Source: Hetaerina americana
Taxonomy: Eukaryota; Arthropoda; Insecta; Odonata; Calopterygidae
Reading direction: 5' to 3'
NCBI GenBank assembly: GCA_022747635.1
Contig: JAKTNV010000238.1
Coordinates: forward strand, 62,001-126,000
DNA: 64,000 nucleotides
Shown: positions 11,006 through 21,299 of the stretch, piece by piece
Layout of the letters: each line of letters begins with the position of its first letter
Numbering within the stretch: position 1 is the first letter of the stretch
The notes under the pieces: model-generated
The model's input: the letters and a program-made list of their open reading frames with translations, nothing else
Told to the model about the DNA's origin: nothing
The model's database searches: none
Translations under genes and position numbers: made by a program

Positions 11006-11121
11006 GCCCTGGTCGCCGGGCAAAAAGCAGTCAGTTGGTTATCTGGCGGTGACCGGTAGGGCACGATGCTTCGGCTATGTTGCGCTTGTGTCGACAGTGT
11101 GTCATATTCCTGACTCAACTT

Positions 11122-11262
11122 CGGACGAGGGCTCAACCTAGGTTACGTTCATTGTGACCGCGTCCACCCTGCCATACTCCTTTCCTTTCCGACGGACGAG
11201 GGCTCTGCCTAGGTTATGTGTTTCGTGACCGCGTCCACCCTGTATATACCGTGTCCCAGGTA
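11122..11262 (+). repeat. Two ~71-bp tandem units in LTR-like block
   Basis: Units start with CGGACGAGGGCTC at 11122 and 11193, each followed by CCTAGGTTA and CGTCCACCCTG. The second copy of the block has three units. Confidence 0.8.
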
Positions 11263-11776
11263 ATTTTCTGCCACTTTAATTCTGTCCGCCCTCGTGTTGG
11301 TTTACTGAGGGTCTAGCCATCCATAATTTGCTTATACTTATGTAAATGGTGCATTATGACTGATGTTGGGTAATGTACGGCTGCTTTGGTGATACTCGGT
11401 GTAGTTACTCTGACCTTCCCCGATACCGTTTGTGTCACACCATAGAAACCCCCGTTGCGACATATTGGTGTTTGGTGAGGGGTTGCGCGGTTGGACTAGT
11501 GATTTATTCAGTGTATGCGACAGTGTCTCATTGATTATCATGTGCCCGTGTACCTCTTTAAATCGGAAGTTCCGTATTTTCTCGGACAGGTGGGATATGC
11601 TAATCTGTGCATAGCTAGCGAATTATTATTTTAAGACACGTGCTATAACCTCATCGCGATTCTCTGCGCGCAATTAAACTAAGGGTCACTTCATCAGGAA
11701 CCATTAATTAGCCCGAGAAGGGCCCACCATGGGTATCGGATACACAAGGAGTATGAAAAAATAAATTAATTAAGCT

Positions 11777-12425
11777 TTAGTTTGTCAGTCAGACAAGGGG
11801 TTGTAAGGATTGCTGAGTGAATTGGAGATTCAGTGGGACAGATACGGGATGAGAAAAAAATTAATAAAACAAAGGATATGCAATTTTCTAGAAAGAAAAA
11901 AGCTAAGCTAAACATTAAAATAGGAGGGCAAAAACTAATGCAGGTAGAATAGTTGACGTATCTCTGAAGCATTTTGGACCAACACGGTCAAAGTAGTAGA
12001 GACGTATGGAGAAGAATTACGCTAGGCACAGAGGCTTTCATAAGGAGGAGAGAGTTGATTAATGGAACGTTGAGTAAGGATATTAAAAAAAGACTCGTGA
12101 AACTTTTGATATGGTGCATAGTTATATAAGGAAATGTGGTCATTGAAGCAGGAGGATAGTCGTGGACTGGAGGCTTTTGACATGTGGGTGTGGAGAAAAT
12201 GGAGAAGGTGAAATGGACCAAGAAGAAAACCAATGAGAAAGTACTTGGTATGGTGGGTGAAGAGAGGTGTTGGTTGGGAGAAATCCTATTGAAGCAGTAA
12301 AAATGGATGAAGGGCATATTGACCGACAGGGGACTGTTCAAGATGGTAATAGAGGGGAGAATGTGAGGCAAGCAAGAAAAGGGAAGGAACAGGATAGGGA
12401 TGTTTCATTTAAGGAATCATGTTCC
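11777..12425 (+). pseudogene. RTE-like LINE 3' fragment (S2)
   Basis: Same RTE 3' region as 1425-2045 and 44330-44940, but starting slightly later, just after the FADD box. Several stops. Its left end is the junction with the LTR-like block (AATTAATTAAG then CTTTAG). Not functional. Confidence 0.7.
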
Positions 12426-12439
12426 TTCTAGATTATTAT

Positions 12440-12690
12440 TACTAGGAGTTAATTTCATTATTTCCTTGAAAATTGTATTGTAGCACAACAGTCTGATTGA
12501 CCTAATTTCTCTTAAATTTTTAGTAGTTCTAAGGTTAATTTGTCCATAAAGACATTGCCTCATTCGGCTTCCAATAATAATTTCAATGCCCATATTTTCA
12601 TGAAGAATTTCTAGTCTTTGAGCTATTTTTGTATCATCATGATACCTGATTTGCCCTGTAAAATTAAACCTACTTATGTTTTATATTATT
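12440..12690 (-). pseudogene. Minus-strand LINE 3' end (S2)
   Basis: Copy of 2061-2335 with the same open stretch and ATT-rich tail. It ends at 12690 where extra sequence absent from S1 and S3 begins. Confidence 0.35.
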
Positions 12691-12699
12691 ATTATGCTT

Positions 12700-13400
12700 T
12701 TTGTGCAAAAAAATCAAAATCTAGAAGATGCAAAGGTACGATTCAGAGCCACTCAAAGACAGGCTAACCAGGCAGGTTTCATATTAATCATTTACGTTTA
12801 AATACTAACAAAACTCAGCATATTGTATGCAGTTATGGTATATAAAAATGTACTGATGTTGAAAATTCTAAAATACTAGGAATTAATATAATTAGAAAAC
12901 TTGACAGGGAGACTCACATCAGTCAGATCTGTAATGAACTGATTAAAGCTCAACTTTCCCATTTCAAATGAGTATCGTTTAACACTTGACCACGTCTTCT
13001 TTCCATGTCATTTGAATTACAGTGATGAGTTATGGGGTCATTTCCCAAAACATATCATACGAATCTTGCTACTACACAAGAGAGATTTTTGCTCCCTTGC
13101 TAATACACCGCAACGTGATTTCTGCAGACCATTTTTAATTAGCTGTGGAGTCATGATTGTACACCATGTGGGGTAGAGCAAATCTAAATAATACTATTTT
13201 CTGTGGAATTTCATCAACTTACAGCGCATTTCATATTGTGGACATTCAAACGTAAAACTATCTGTTTTTTTACACTGTTTTTGTAACACTGATTGTTTAT
13301 TGAGAGATGAGTAAGGTGGAAATGAAATCCTATGAGTTTGGTGCATTCATCAAAATAAATCCAAGAACGCTACATTAAAACTGCTAATTCTTCATGGAAA
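12700..13400 (+). pseudogene. LINE RT C-terminal fragment (CR1/L2-like)
   Basis: Plus-strand decayed sequence. A segment reading LNTNKTQHIV is followed by KILGINIIRKLDRETHISQ and ELIKAQLSHF, matching the post-catalytic NKT..I...LG..I...L.W..HI..I...L.KA. region of CR1/L2-type reverse transcriptases. DELWGHFP fits the following YG...WG block. Broken by stops. It lies in an insertion of about 1.1 kb present only in S2, and could be a 3' part of the PHD-ORF1 LINE family; that link is a guess. Confidence 0.5.
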
Positions 13401-13629
13401 TTTGACAGAATTTATGATGGGTGTCATTTTATTATGTTTGCACATTTTGGTTTACTAAATTCTCCATAATCAAAGGACAATTGATGCATGATCGTTCATC
13501 ATACTTAATGAGAATTTAACAGTTTAAATGAGCGTGCCATTATATTGGTGATGTAAAACATTTTTTAATTATTGTACACAAACACTCAAATTCAAGGAGA
13601 CTTCTTATTGTCTTACATTGCTCCAATAT
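13401..13629. other. AT-rich spacer, nothing recognised
   Basis: No motif, repeat unit or open frame worth calling. Confidence 0.4.
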
Positions 13630-14138
13630 TTAATTAAATTTTGTTTCCATTGATTCTGAATTTGCATAAAAATAAAGCCCGTCTAAATGCATAGTGTACT
13701 CAATTAAACTGCATATAATCAACCATTATCAGTTTGCTGTGAAAGTGAGTACATTAAATGCATTTGAAATATAAAGGTCACACTTGTATCCTTAAATAAT
13801 GGCATTTTCCAGAATAGAAGCAATGCCAATCGAACAGAATGTAGAAGAAGAAATGAATTCAGGTCACAATCACCATAATTAAAAAGGAGTATTTCACAAC
13901 AGCAAGGGATTTGTGGCGTTAATAGGTGTATTTGCGAATTGATTAAGCATTTTAAATAAAATGGTCCCTCACTACAGAACACAAACAAAATCTAATTTTA
14001 AGTTAACTACTTAAATATCGAATCTCCCTATTTATAACCATTGTATTTTAACAATCCATTTTGAATGATTTGGACTCGATGTATCGTTTGATCATTGCGC
14101 ATGTGAAATAATACTATTTTCTAAACATTATTGACGAT
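13630..14138 (+). repeat. Repeat R, copy R2 left part
   Basis: Matches the start of R4/R5 (13630-13850, diverged) and then S1 2336-2640 closely. It is interrupted at 14139 by a Penelope-like element and resumes at 15674. Confidence 0.7.
14127..14138 (+). repeat. 12-bp target-site duplication, left (PLE-1)
   Basis: ATTATTGACGAT, repeated at 15662-15673. The uninterrupted S1 copy (about 2615) has it once, which defines the insertion site. Confidence 0.85.
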
Positions 14139-14282
14139 ATCCATTATTGAAATAGAAAGAAAGACTCGTACTTTTCCACAGATTTTATTATACGGCACGA
14201 CGCGTTTCACCGACTTGCGGCATCATCTGGTACAAATTTGCCAAACAGACAGAGCAAGCATATATACCCTCAGAACAGAGTG
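14139..14282 (-). repeat. PLE-1 left pseudo-LTR (inverted)
   Basis: Reverse complement of 15476-15619 with few differences. It contains the hammerhead-like motif on the minus strand (14198-14230). Confidence 0.85.
14198..14230 (-). ncRNA. Hammerhead-ribozyme-like motif (left pseudo-LTR)
   Basis: On the minus strand, CAGATGA is followed by a short stem-loop (GCCG, loop, CGGT) and GAAACGCGTC. Known PLE hammerheads have CUGANGA, stem II, GAAAC and a self-complementary ACGCGU stem III. Here the second core base is A, not U, so activity is doubtful. Confidence 0.45.
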
Positions 14283-14283
14283 A

Positions 14284-14802
14284 TTGGTCCCCCTCATCAA
14301 AATGACAGTTAACCAGAATTATTTTAGTTTCAACCACACCCTTTACAGCCAAACGGATGGGTTAGCTATGGGTTCCCCACTGTCCCCCTTCCTAGCCGAA
14401 GTCTTCCTCAATTCTGTAGAAGAACATCTTTTTAATGCTGACAATCAGCATAACAAAAACGTGGGCTATTGGTTTCGTTACGTGGACGATATACTATGCC
14501 TATGGACCGGAACCAACCGACAGTTAGACTCCTTCCTTAATTTCCTAAACACTCTTCATCGGAATATCTCCTTCTCCATGGAAAAAGACATCAACGGCAC
14601 CATCAACTTCCTCGACTTGACAATCACAATTAGGGGTAATAGACACGAATTTGCAATTTATAGGAAACCCACATATACAGACCATATAATTTCTAATGAT
14701 TCCGCACACCACTTTTCTCACAAACACACAGCCCTCCACTCCATGATCCACTGCCTCCTACACATCCCCCTTTCCCCCAAAACTTCAAAATTGAACTCGT
14801 GA
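14284..14802 (+). pseudogene. PLE-1 reverse transcriptase, 5'-truncated
   Basis: An open frame of 172 codons. It carries the PLE RT block QTDGLAMGSPLSPFLAEVF near residues 23-41 and the catalytic YVDD in WFRYVDDILCLW near residues 62-73, then a FLDLTI block and the YRKPTYTDHII block typical of PLEs. It would copy element RNA. The N-terminal fingers are missing, removed at the junction with the left pseudo-LTR. It is separated from the GIY-YIG part by one frameshift near 14780, where a run of C and A is the likely cause. Confidence 0.8.
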
Positions 14803-15488
14803 ATATCACTAATATAGCTACCAACAATGGTTTCAACCCCAAACTAGTTGACACATTACTACGGAAAAAACAAAAAGCAATGGCCATAAAAAACATTTTC
14901 GTATCTCAGCCCGCAGTATCTAAAGATTTTAAGTGGTGCTCGATCCCGTTTCTGGGAGATCTTTCATATAGAATTTCCAACTGCCTACCCACCTCACTCA
15001 AAGCAGCCTTCTACTCACCCATAACCCTCTCCAAACTTCTAGCCAATGGAAAAGACACCCAGGATAGCCTTCTCAAATCAGGCATTTATAAACTGAAATG
15101 CGAGGATTGCAACAGCGTTTATGTCGGTCAGACCGGCAGGAATATCAAATTACGAGTCAAGGAACACGCTAGGTGTCACAAAAATCAGAATAACAACTCT
15201 CTCTTCGCCAAGCATTTACTAGAATTCAACCACAGCAGTGACTTTGTCCCAGAGATATTACACACACTCCCAAAAGGATTAAAAATGGACGCTCTCGAGC
15301 AATTAGAGATTAGAAGGCACTTGGTGAACCCCAACACGACACTTTGTAATGAGCAATTATTCCCATACCCCTCACCACTCCTCTCCGAGAAATTAGCCTG
15401 GAAATGGTCAAAACAATCCATCAACGCACCTGCGAGCCCCCACCCCCCTCAAATCCTTCCAACCCTCCCCGCCCCCACTCTGTCCTGA
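14799..15488 (+). pseudogene. PLE-1 C-terminal part with GIY-YIG endonuclease
   Basis: An open frame of 229 codons continuing the PLE protein after a frameshift. The first ~90 residues are RT thumb and linker. The GIY-YIG nuclease follows, with SGIYKLKCEDC and SVYVGQTGRNIKLRVKEH at about residues 97-124, including the catalytic arginine after TG.N and a glutamate in the next helix. In PLEs this nuclease makes the target nick. Domain residues look intact; the element is nevertheless broken by its truncated RT and the frameshift. Confidence 0.8.
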
Positions 15489-15619
15489 GGGTATATATGC
15501 TTGCTCTGTCTGTTTTGCAAATTTGTACCAGATGATGCCGCAAGTCGGTGAAACGCGTCGTGCCGTATAATAAAATCTGTGGAAAAGTACGAGTCTTTCT
15601 TTCTATTTCAATAATGGAT
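15476..15619 (+). repeat. PLE-1 right pseudo-LTR
   Basis: 144 bp, inverted relative to the left copy. It runs from CACTCTGTCCTGAGGG to CAATAATGGAT and carries AATAAA-like TATAATAAAATC near 15567. Confidence 0.85.
15528..15561 (+). ncRNA. Hammerhead-ribozyme-like motif (right pseudo-LTR)
   Basis: Same motif as in the left repeat: CAGATGA, a stem-loop, then GAAACGCGTC. One core base deviates from CUGANGA in both copies. Inference from known PLE hammerheads. Confidence 0.45.
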
Positions 15620-15661
15620 ATCAATTACTTCCACGAAGTGAAGCCTGAAACAATAGAATAT

Positions 15662-15673
15662 ATTATTGACGAT
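15662..15673 (+). repeat. 12-bp target-site duplication, right (PLE-1)
   Basis: ATTATTGACGAT, the right copy of the insertion-site duplication. Confidence 0.85.
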
Positions 15674-16628
15674 GTTTATAGCTGTCGTTTGACACTTGAC
15701 TCCCGTTCAATTCTACCAAAAACATACGATCTTAACTACTTCAAAAATGAACATTTCCAAATATATTTTCTATAGAGATTGATACTGCAGTCAATTCAAG
15801 CAGAGCCTAAAGCAATTAAAACATGACTATCTCAGCAGCAAGTATTATTGTTGTGCATGTAATTAGGTGTTCTCCAAATTTAAAAGCCACATATCTCACA
15901 AACTCACCCGTCCATTCTTTCCAAAATACATTCACTAATATTAGCAACCTGAAACCGTATATCCTAGTTTACGCAAATGAGAAGCCATACCGTTAAGAAT
16001 TTGCTCCATGTCATTCAGTTGGAAAGGATAGCCTGTGGTCTGTGAGTGGGTAAATAATGCTGTTTCCGAAGTACGCAATAATGTTTGTTTTGGTTCGTCC
16101 ATTTGGTGACACTGTTGCCGTGGCAACAGTAACAAACAAGTGAAGAATGAAATGTTTCGAATTAGATTGAGAATATGATCTAATTTTAAAGAGAAATAAA
16201 GTATGCTCTATGGACACTATATTTTCGTTTATTAGGTATAAAGATTAAATACTGAAAAGGAATATCAAATTATTGGACATGTGCGGAGACATACAAACGT
16301 TTGACTTTCCTTTCTCCACAAATATATAATGGCAATTGAAGATGTTTTTCTTTCTTGCAAGAGAGAAAGTCGTTCCATGATGTATCCGGGCTTCGTGTTG
16401 GTAATATAATAAATAAATGAATGAATAAATTAACCATACATGGGAAAGAGTGTATAAAATACATAAAATATGTAATTATATTTAAGAATGCGAACCATTG
16501 CCTATTAGTGTAGACGCCTGGGCTATCTTTCCAGCAATGCAAGTAAATATCTTGTAGTTTCACTGTGGTTCTTTTTCTTTTTAGTTTCCAAATTTTGGCG
16601 TGATTTGATGGCACTTAAGATATTGACG
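15674..16628 (+). repeat. Repeat R, copy R2 right part
   Basis: Resumes after PLE-1 and matches 2625-3587 and 45515-46489 closely. It includes the GTTGCCGTGGCAAC near-palindrome at about 16115. Confidence 0.75.
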
Positions 16629-17060
16629 CATCAATGTTCCTGACGACCCATCGTCAGCAACATCAATGCACCATCCCACAGGCTAGCGCAATATGTTGCA
16701 CATGCTCTTCAACTCTTCGCCAGAAAAACTGATTTTTTGCTAAAAGTTCCATGGATTTCATTCACATTATTCGGAATGCTGAAATCCAAAAAGTCAACAT
16801 GCTGGTGACCTCTGATGTCATCTCCTTGTTCACAAATACGCCCATTGATGACTCCATGCTACTCATCAAAAACCTCACCTCCCAGGGATTAGCTAAGGAT
16901 TAACCTGGACCTCGCAAATTCTGCCTCAGGAACTCATACTTTCTTTGGAATGATAACCACATTGAACATGATGAAAGTGCAGCCATGGGATCACCCCTCT
17001 CTTCCGTAACCACCAACATTTTCATTGAGATCTCTCAGCTGAAGGAAATAGTCTTTTCCA
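16629..17060 (+). pseudogene. Penelope-like RT fragment with leading hairpin (S2)
   Basis: Third copy of the PLE fragment seen at 3588-4010. The leading hairpin has one mismatch (GTTCCTGACGA in the left arm). The RT blocks SDVISLFTNTP and AAMGSPLSS are kept, as is the internal stop. Truncated in the same way as the other copies. Confidence 0.75.
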
Positions 17061-17370
17061 AAGAAACCAACCCGTAGTAATAGTTGGGGTTTTTGGATGC
17101 ATCAACCACTGTGGTTGTTTTGCACCACTTTTTAAAACATTTAAAACCTCAATCCAATTTTGATAAATACGTCAATGCATAAAAAACATATAAATAGTTA
17201 AAAACAAAATTATTAAAAAAAAAAGAAACGGAAACTCAAGTTGTCCGCTCAGGTCAGTTTCCTTTAAAAACCTGGAAATCTTACTTAAAAAGTTGGGGTC
17301 CTCCCTTAAACTATTGCTTAAATTACCTCTTATTTTAAAAAAGGTATCTGGCCTTTTATAATTTATTCCC
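17061..17370. other. AT-rich spacer (S2)
   Basis: Shared with 4011-4270 and 46916-47180. Relative to those, about 200 bases (4270-4470 equivalent) are missing here. Nothing coding. Confidence 0.45.
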
Positions 17371-17760
17371 CGACGTCCACCACAGGAAGCAATGCTGAGT
17401 CGGTTTTGAGTTTGAGCAGGGCTTCCTTTGCTGCTTTGCCAGCTTTCTCAATGCCTGGTATTCCCACATGACCAGCAGTCCATATGGAGGATACCTACTT
17501 CCCCTTTATCTGAAGGGACCACAGGGTATAATAGATCTCCTGAACCATCAGGTGCATTGATGACAAGACCGATATGGATTATAGGGAGCTCAATGAGTGC
17601 GAACAGATGAAAGAAGAGCCATTACATTCTCTTAAGTCTTTTAGGGCCCTCTTGATAGCTGACAGTTTGGCTGTGAATATTCCTGCAAAACATGGTCTGT
17701 TATTCCCTCAGGACTACATTGTAGTGAGAGACCACCACGTGGACACATGCGGATTCTAAC
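17371..17760 (-). pseudogene. LINE RNase H fragment, longest copy (S2)
   Basis: Minus-strand RNase H remnant reaching further N-terminally than S1 and S3. It reads IFTAKLSAIKRALKDLREC, matching the VFTAEL.AI..AL helix, and later TAGHVGIPGIEKAGKAA. The catalytic glutamate of the helix is K here, and the TDS aspartate region is shifted out of frame. No Jockey-1 insertion is present, so S2 shows the site before Jockey-1 arrived. Confidence 0.65.
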
Positions 17761-18619
17761 TTTGGTCCTCTCCTTTTACTAAGGGTCATTGGCCCTCTCA
17801 ATAAAGCATTTAAAATATTTACATTACTCAATTTGGTTTTGTTTTTTCAGTCGAATATCATGTGTATCAATGTGGGTCAATTGTGACATGAGTACAACGT
17901 TTTTTATTGTGTTGTGACCACCTATTCAGCGTTGTAGAACATCTAATTTCCTTCTCAATAGCATGACAGTATTCTAATTGACACGTAGACATGTGCCGTA
18001 TTCGTAATAAATCCTATGTATTAGGGTGTATAAATAGTTCTAGAATATTTGAGTAATAAATCTTTACTGAATGTATCCTGAGAGAATTGCATTGTTTCGA
18101 TCTGTAATGTTTTCGCGAAACGTATCATTTTTGCGCGTTAAAACTGTTGTTATTTTGAAACAAGTGAATAGCGGAAATAAGACGTGCGTGTGTGTTTCGA
18201 GCCTAGTACTAATGAAGAACGACAGAGATTTCCGCGTAATTGTGCCAAAAGCATGCGTTTTGATATGTTCGTCTTTTGATTTGTTTATGTCATGTAGACC
18301 GATGTTTAAGGAATCTCTTAGTTTCAAAACTAAGTAAGGGTAAATATAGCTTCGTGAAGCTGTTGAATTCCTTAATGTTAAACTCCCGTCATCAACTTGT
18401 CACTTCGGTAATATTCTTGGGTATTTATCAATGTACTTACCCGAAAAAGTACTTAATTAGTACTTGTAGTATTCACTTTTCAAGTTTAAGCTAAGATTCC
18501 GTTCTCTCTTCGTTATTTATCCAGTCGCCCCATTTACTACTGTGATTATTCGCATTGCGGTAAACTGTCCCCATATATTTGTTATTATTATCCGTTCTGC
18601 AGTGTCCAAGTGTAATCAA
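17761..18619. other. Spacer without recognised gene
   Basis: A TATA-like TATAAATAG lies at about 18030. Overlapping 88- and 87-codon open stretches on opposite strands (18064-18337) match no family I know. No feature can be supported. Confidence 0.4.
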
Positions 18620-19030
18620 AGCACGCGGAAATTTGGAAACAAGGAAGATATCGAGCCAGAATGAAGCTACGAGGTATTAACTTGAATTGCTGGAAAGATA
18701 GCCCAGGCGTGTACACTAATAGGCAATGGTTCGCATTCTTAAATATAATTACATATTTTACGTATTTTATATACTCCTTCTCATGGTTATTTATGGCTGT
18801 GGCTTCTTATGGTTATTTATTCATTCACTTATTTATTAAATTATATTACCAAAACGAAGCCCAGATACATCATGAAATGACTTTCTTGCTTGCAAGAAAG
18901 GAAAACATCTTCAATTGCCTTTTTATATATGTGTGGAGAAAGGAAAGTCAAACGTTTGTATGTCTCCGCACATGTCCAATAATTTGATTTTCATTTTCAG
19001 TATTTGATCTTTATACCTAATAAACGAAAA
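18620..19030 (-). repeat. Inverted partial copy of repeat R
   Basis: Its reverse complement matches 16230-16610 (right half of R2), with an extra ~20-bp direct repeat around TGGTTATTTA near 18785. It forms an inverted pair with R2 about 2 kb away. The 108-codon open stretch within it is a by-product of the repeat. Confidence 0.7.
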
Positions 19031-19754
19031 TATAGTATCCATAGCACATCTGCAATTGCCAGCATATATTTGTGGAGAAAGGAAAGTACCTTTGCTCTAA
19101 ATCGCACCTTTGCATCTTTGTTCATTGTGTCCATAATGGACACTTCTTTTATTCAATCCCAACTCTTTTCTTTCCCTTTTTCTGGCTTACTTAACAATCT
19201 GCCCATCAATCACAGTCTTCAATATTCTCAAGATAACTCAAAAGCAATGGACAATAATCGTCCCATGTTGCGAATATAAATTCATTAATGCCGTTGGCTC
19301 AACTTTAGAATTGTTGAAACTTAAATTTTCACATTGAGTAAAAATGGAATAAAAATCAGGTGCATTAAAATTTCCTGAATTAACTCTTAAGTCTCATGTT
19401 TAGATTGTTTTGTTGGACGATTTTGACAAATGACTACTGCATATCAATTCGTTTGTCGATGCTATTTCAGGGATGCCATAATGCCATGGCATCTGCAGCT
19501 AGGCACTCAAATGGCATCAATGATACCTTTAAAGAAATAACTTCCGATGTCATTTCACAGAGCCAAGGACAGTTTATGGCTAAAAATATTGGACGATTTA
19601 TAGTCAAGAAAAATTTTGATGCAGCACTATAATTTAGCTATTCTGCTCTTCGGAATAATAAATCTGTCCACTGTAGGGACATCCCGAGTCTTGATGAAAC
19701 AATACCGTCGTTCTGCCCCCTAATAGTTGTGGTAATTATGTGTTCTACAGATTC
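19031..19754. other. AT-rich spacer with a doubtful exon-like stretch
   Basis: At 19460-19632 a TTTCAG, looking like a splice acceptor, precedes an open stretch of ~53 codons reading HNAMASAARHSNGINDTFKE and ending in a stop. It resembles no family I recognise. It may be chance; I would not call a gene. Confidence 0.2.
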
Positions 19755-20690
19755 CAATAGTGCCTTTTGCGGCTTTCAATAACCCTTTCATGATAGTTTC
19801 CCATTTTTCTTCGATAGTACTTAGCCTATACTATCCTCCATGATTTCCTCTACCGCCTGTTGTTACTCCTTCCTTTTCAAACCATTTACTGCTTCTACAT
19901 TCCATTTTCTAACTTGCCGCCCCTGCCTTATGTTTTTGAAACGCGCGCTACATTTCATAACAACTAAATTGTAGTCACAGTCCACATCCGCCCCCGGGTA
20001 GCTGTGCGAATTAACACACTGTTCCTAAACCTGTGTCTTACCAGGATATAATCTAGCTGATAACTTTCTGAGGCACCTGGCATTTTCCATGTATACCTTC
20101 ATCTTTTGTGGTGTCTAAACCAAGTGTTGGTGATGACTATCCCCTGTCTCCTTCAGAACTCAACTGTTTTCTCCCCGCGGTCATGCCTCGTGCCTAAACC
20201 GTAGTCCCCCACCTCATCACTATCTCTTCCTTCGCCTACCGTTGCATTCAAATCCGCCATCACTATCAAATGTTTCCCTGCAGGAACAGACGCGATTATG
20301 CCCTCTAACTGATGGTATATCCTATCGACATCTTCTTCCTTATGGTTGCTCGGTGGCATGTATACCTGAATAATAACCAAGTTCGTCGGTTCTGCTTTTA
20401 TCTCTGCTAGTAATAATCTATCCGTTACTTGCTCTATGTTACTATGCTTCTTCCTACCTCTTCATTTAATATTATGGCAACCCCTCATGGCATCTTGTCC
20501 CTGCCGCTGTATATTATTTTATAATTATCACTCCAGTAATCCCCGCTATCCTTCCATCTCACGTCATATAGACCTAAAATATCTATTCTTCCATTTTCCA
20601 TCTCTCGCTTAATATTCTCCAGTTTACCCGTCATAATCATTGTCCTAACATTCCACGTTCCTCCTGGCATGGGCTTGTGGAAGTATCATT
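19755..20690 (-). pseudogene. Antisense RTE-like LINE endonuclease fragment
   Basis: The minus-strand frame starts near 20670 with GGTWNVRTM, then RWKDSGDYWSDNYKIIYSG, then HLIVMADLNATVGEG (20153-20380), the AP-endonuclease core; the GD.N aspartate reads AD here and the first D is intact. It aligns with 37757-38700 of the longer RTE copy. Frames are broken between pieces. It ends at about 19755, before the RT. Confidence 0.75.
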
Positions 20691-21299
20691 CCCTCTCGAA
20701 CACAAATTCGAAGGTTTGAGGTCTTTACATTAATCCAGTGTATTTTGAGGGGCGGAGGAAGTATGGAGACGTGTTCTAGTGTGTGTTATATGTCTACATG
20801 GCGAGATTAAACAGTGTGCTGTTATCAAATTTTTGCCTTCGCCTCCTCATCTTCCGAGGTGTATTGATTACCCATTGAGGTGTCTTTTGAGTTCAGAGGG
20901 AAAAAAACCAAAATTGCATGGCACAAGATCGCATAAGGGATCAAGGAGGATTTTGTTTCTTCTCTTTAAGTGAACCCATCGTGAACACAGATTTTACAAT
21001 GTCCCAAATTTTCAATTATGAAGCCGACACGTACAACAGTATTTGTATTCTAAAAATATGGTTTGCGATATATGCCTTTGATATCAGTGATTCGCGTTTG
21101 GTCATTTTCAATCAAATCTTCAATGACGAGTTTGCAATGTTTATATTGCCTGTGGGTCAGTTATCGGAGGTCCGCTGCCGGTTTCATTGACCAATTATTG
21201 GCTTTTCCAGGCTCACAACCACGGAATTTTACCACCCATCTATTAAAAGTAGATCTACATACAGCATCATCATCGTAATGAACAGCCTTTTAAAACGAC
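20691..21299. other. Spacer without recognised gene
   Basis: No motif or repeat recognised. Two open stretches of 90 and 71 codons overlap in different frames and look like chance. Confidence 0.4.

Larger units (their letters stand above)
10890..11776 (+). repeat. LTR-like promoter block (solo copy)
   Basis: A GC-richer block nearly identical to 30643-31598. There it lies directly upstream of the Gypsy-3 gag, so I read it as that element's LTR and leader. It has a TATA box (TATAAAA, 10999-11005) and two ~71-bp repeats from 11122. No gag follows here; the block joins an RTE fragment at 11777. Exact LTR ends are not proven; TGTCGCA/TGCGACA at 10894-10911 may mark one edge. Confidence 0.55.
14139..15661 (+). 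mobile_element. Penelope-like element PLE-1 with inverted terminal repeats
   Basis: A complete insertion into repeat R bounded by a 12-bp TSD. It has a 144-bp left terminal repeat in inverted orientation (14139-14282), a 5'-truncated RT, a GIY-YIG domain, the right terminal repeat (15476-15619) and a 42-base tail. PLEs are retroelements with a telomerase-related RT, often flanked by pseudo-LTRs that may be inverted. The coding part begins immediately after the left repeat, so the N-terminal RT is missing. Confidence 0.85.

Noticed and set aside
18064..18337. Opposed 88- and 87-codon frames
   Set aside because: No homology recognised and antisense to each other; likely chance.
19396..19632. 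Firm host exon call
   Set aside because: Only an acceptor-like TTTCAG and a short open stretch; no supporting homology.
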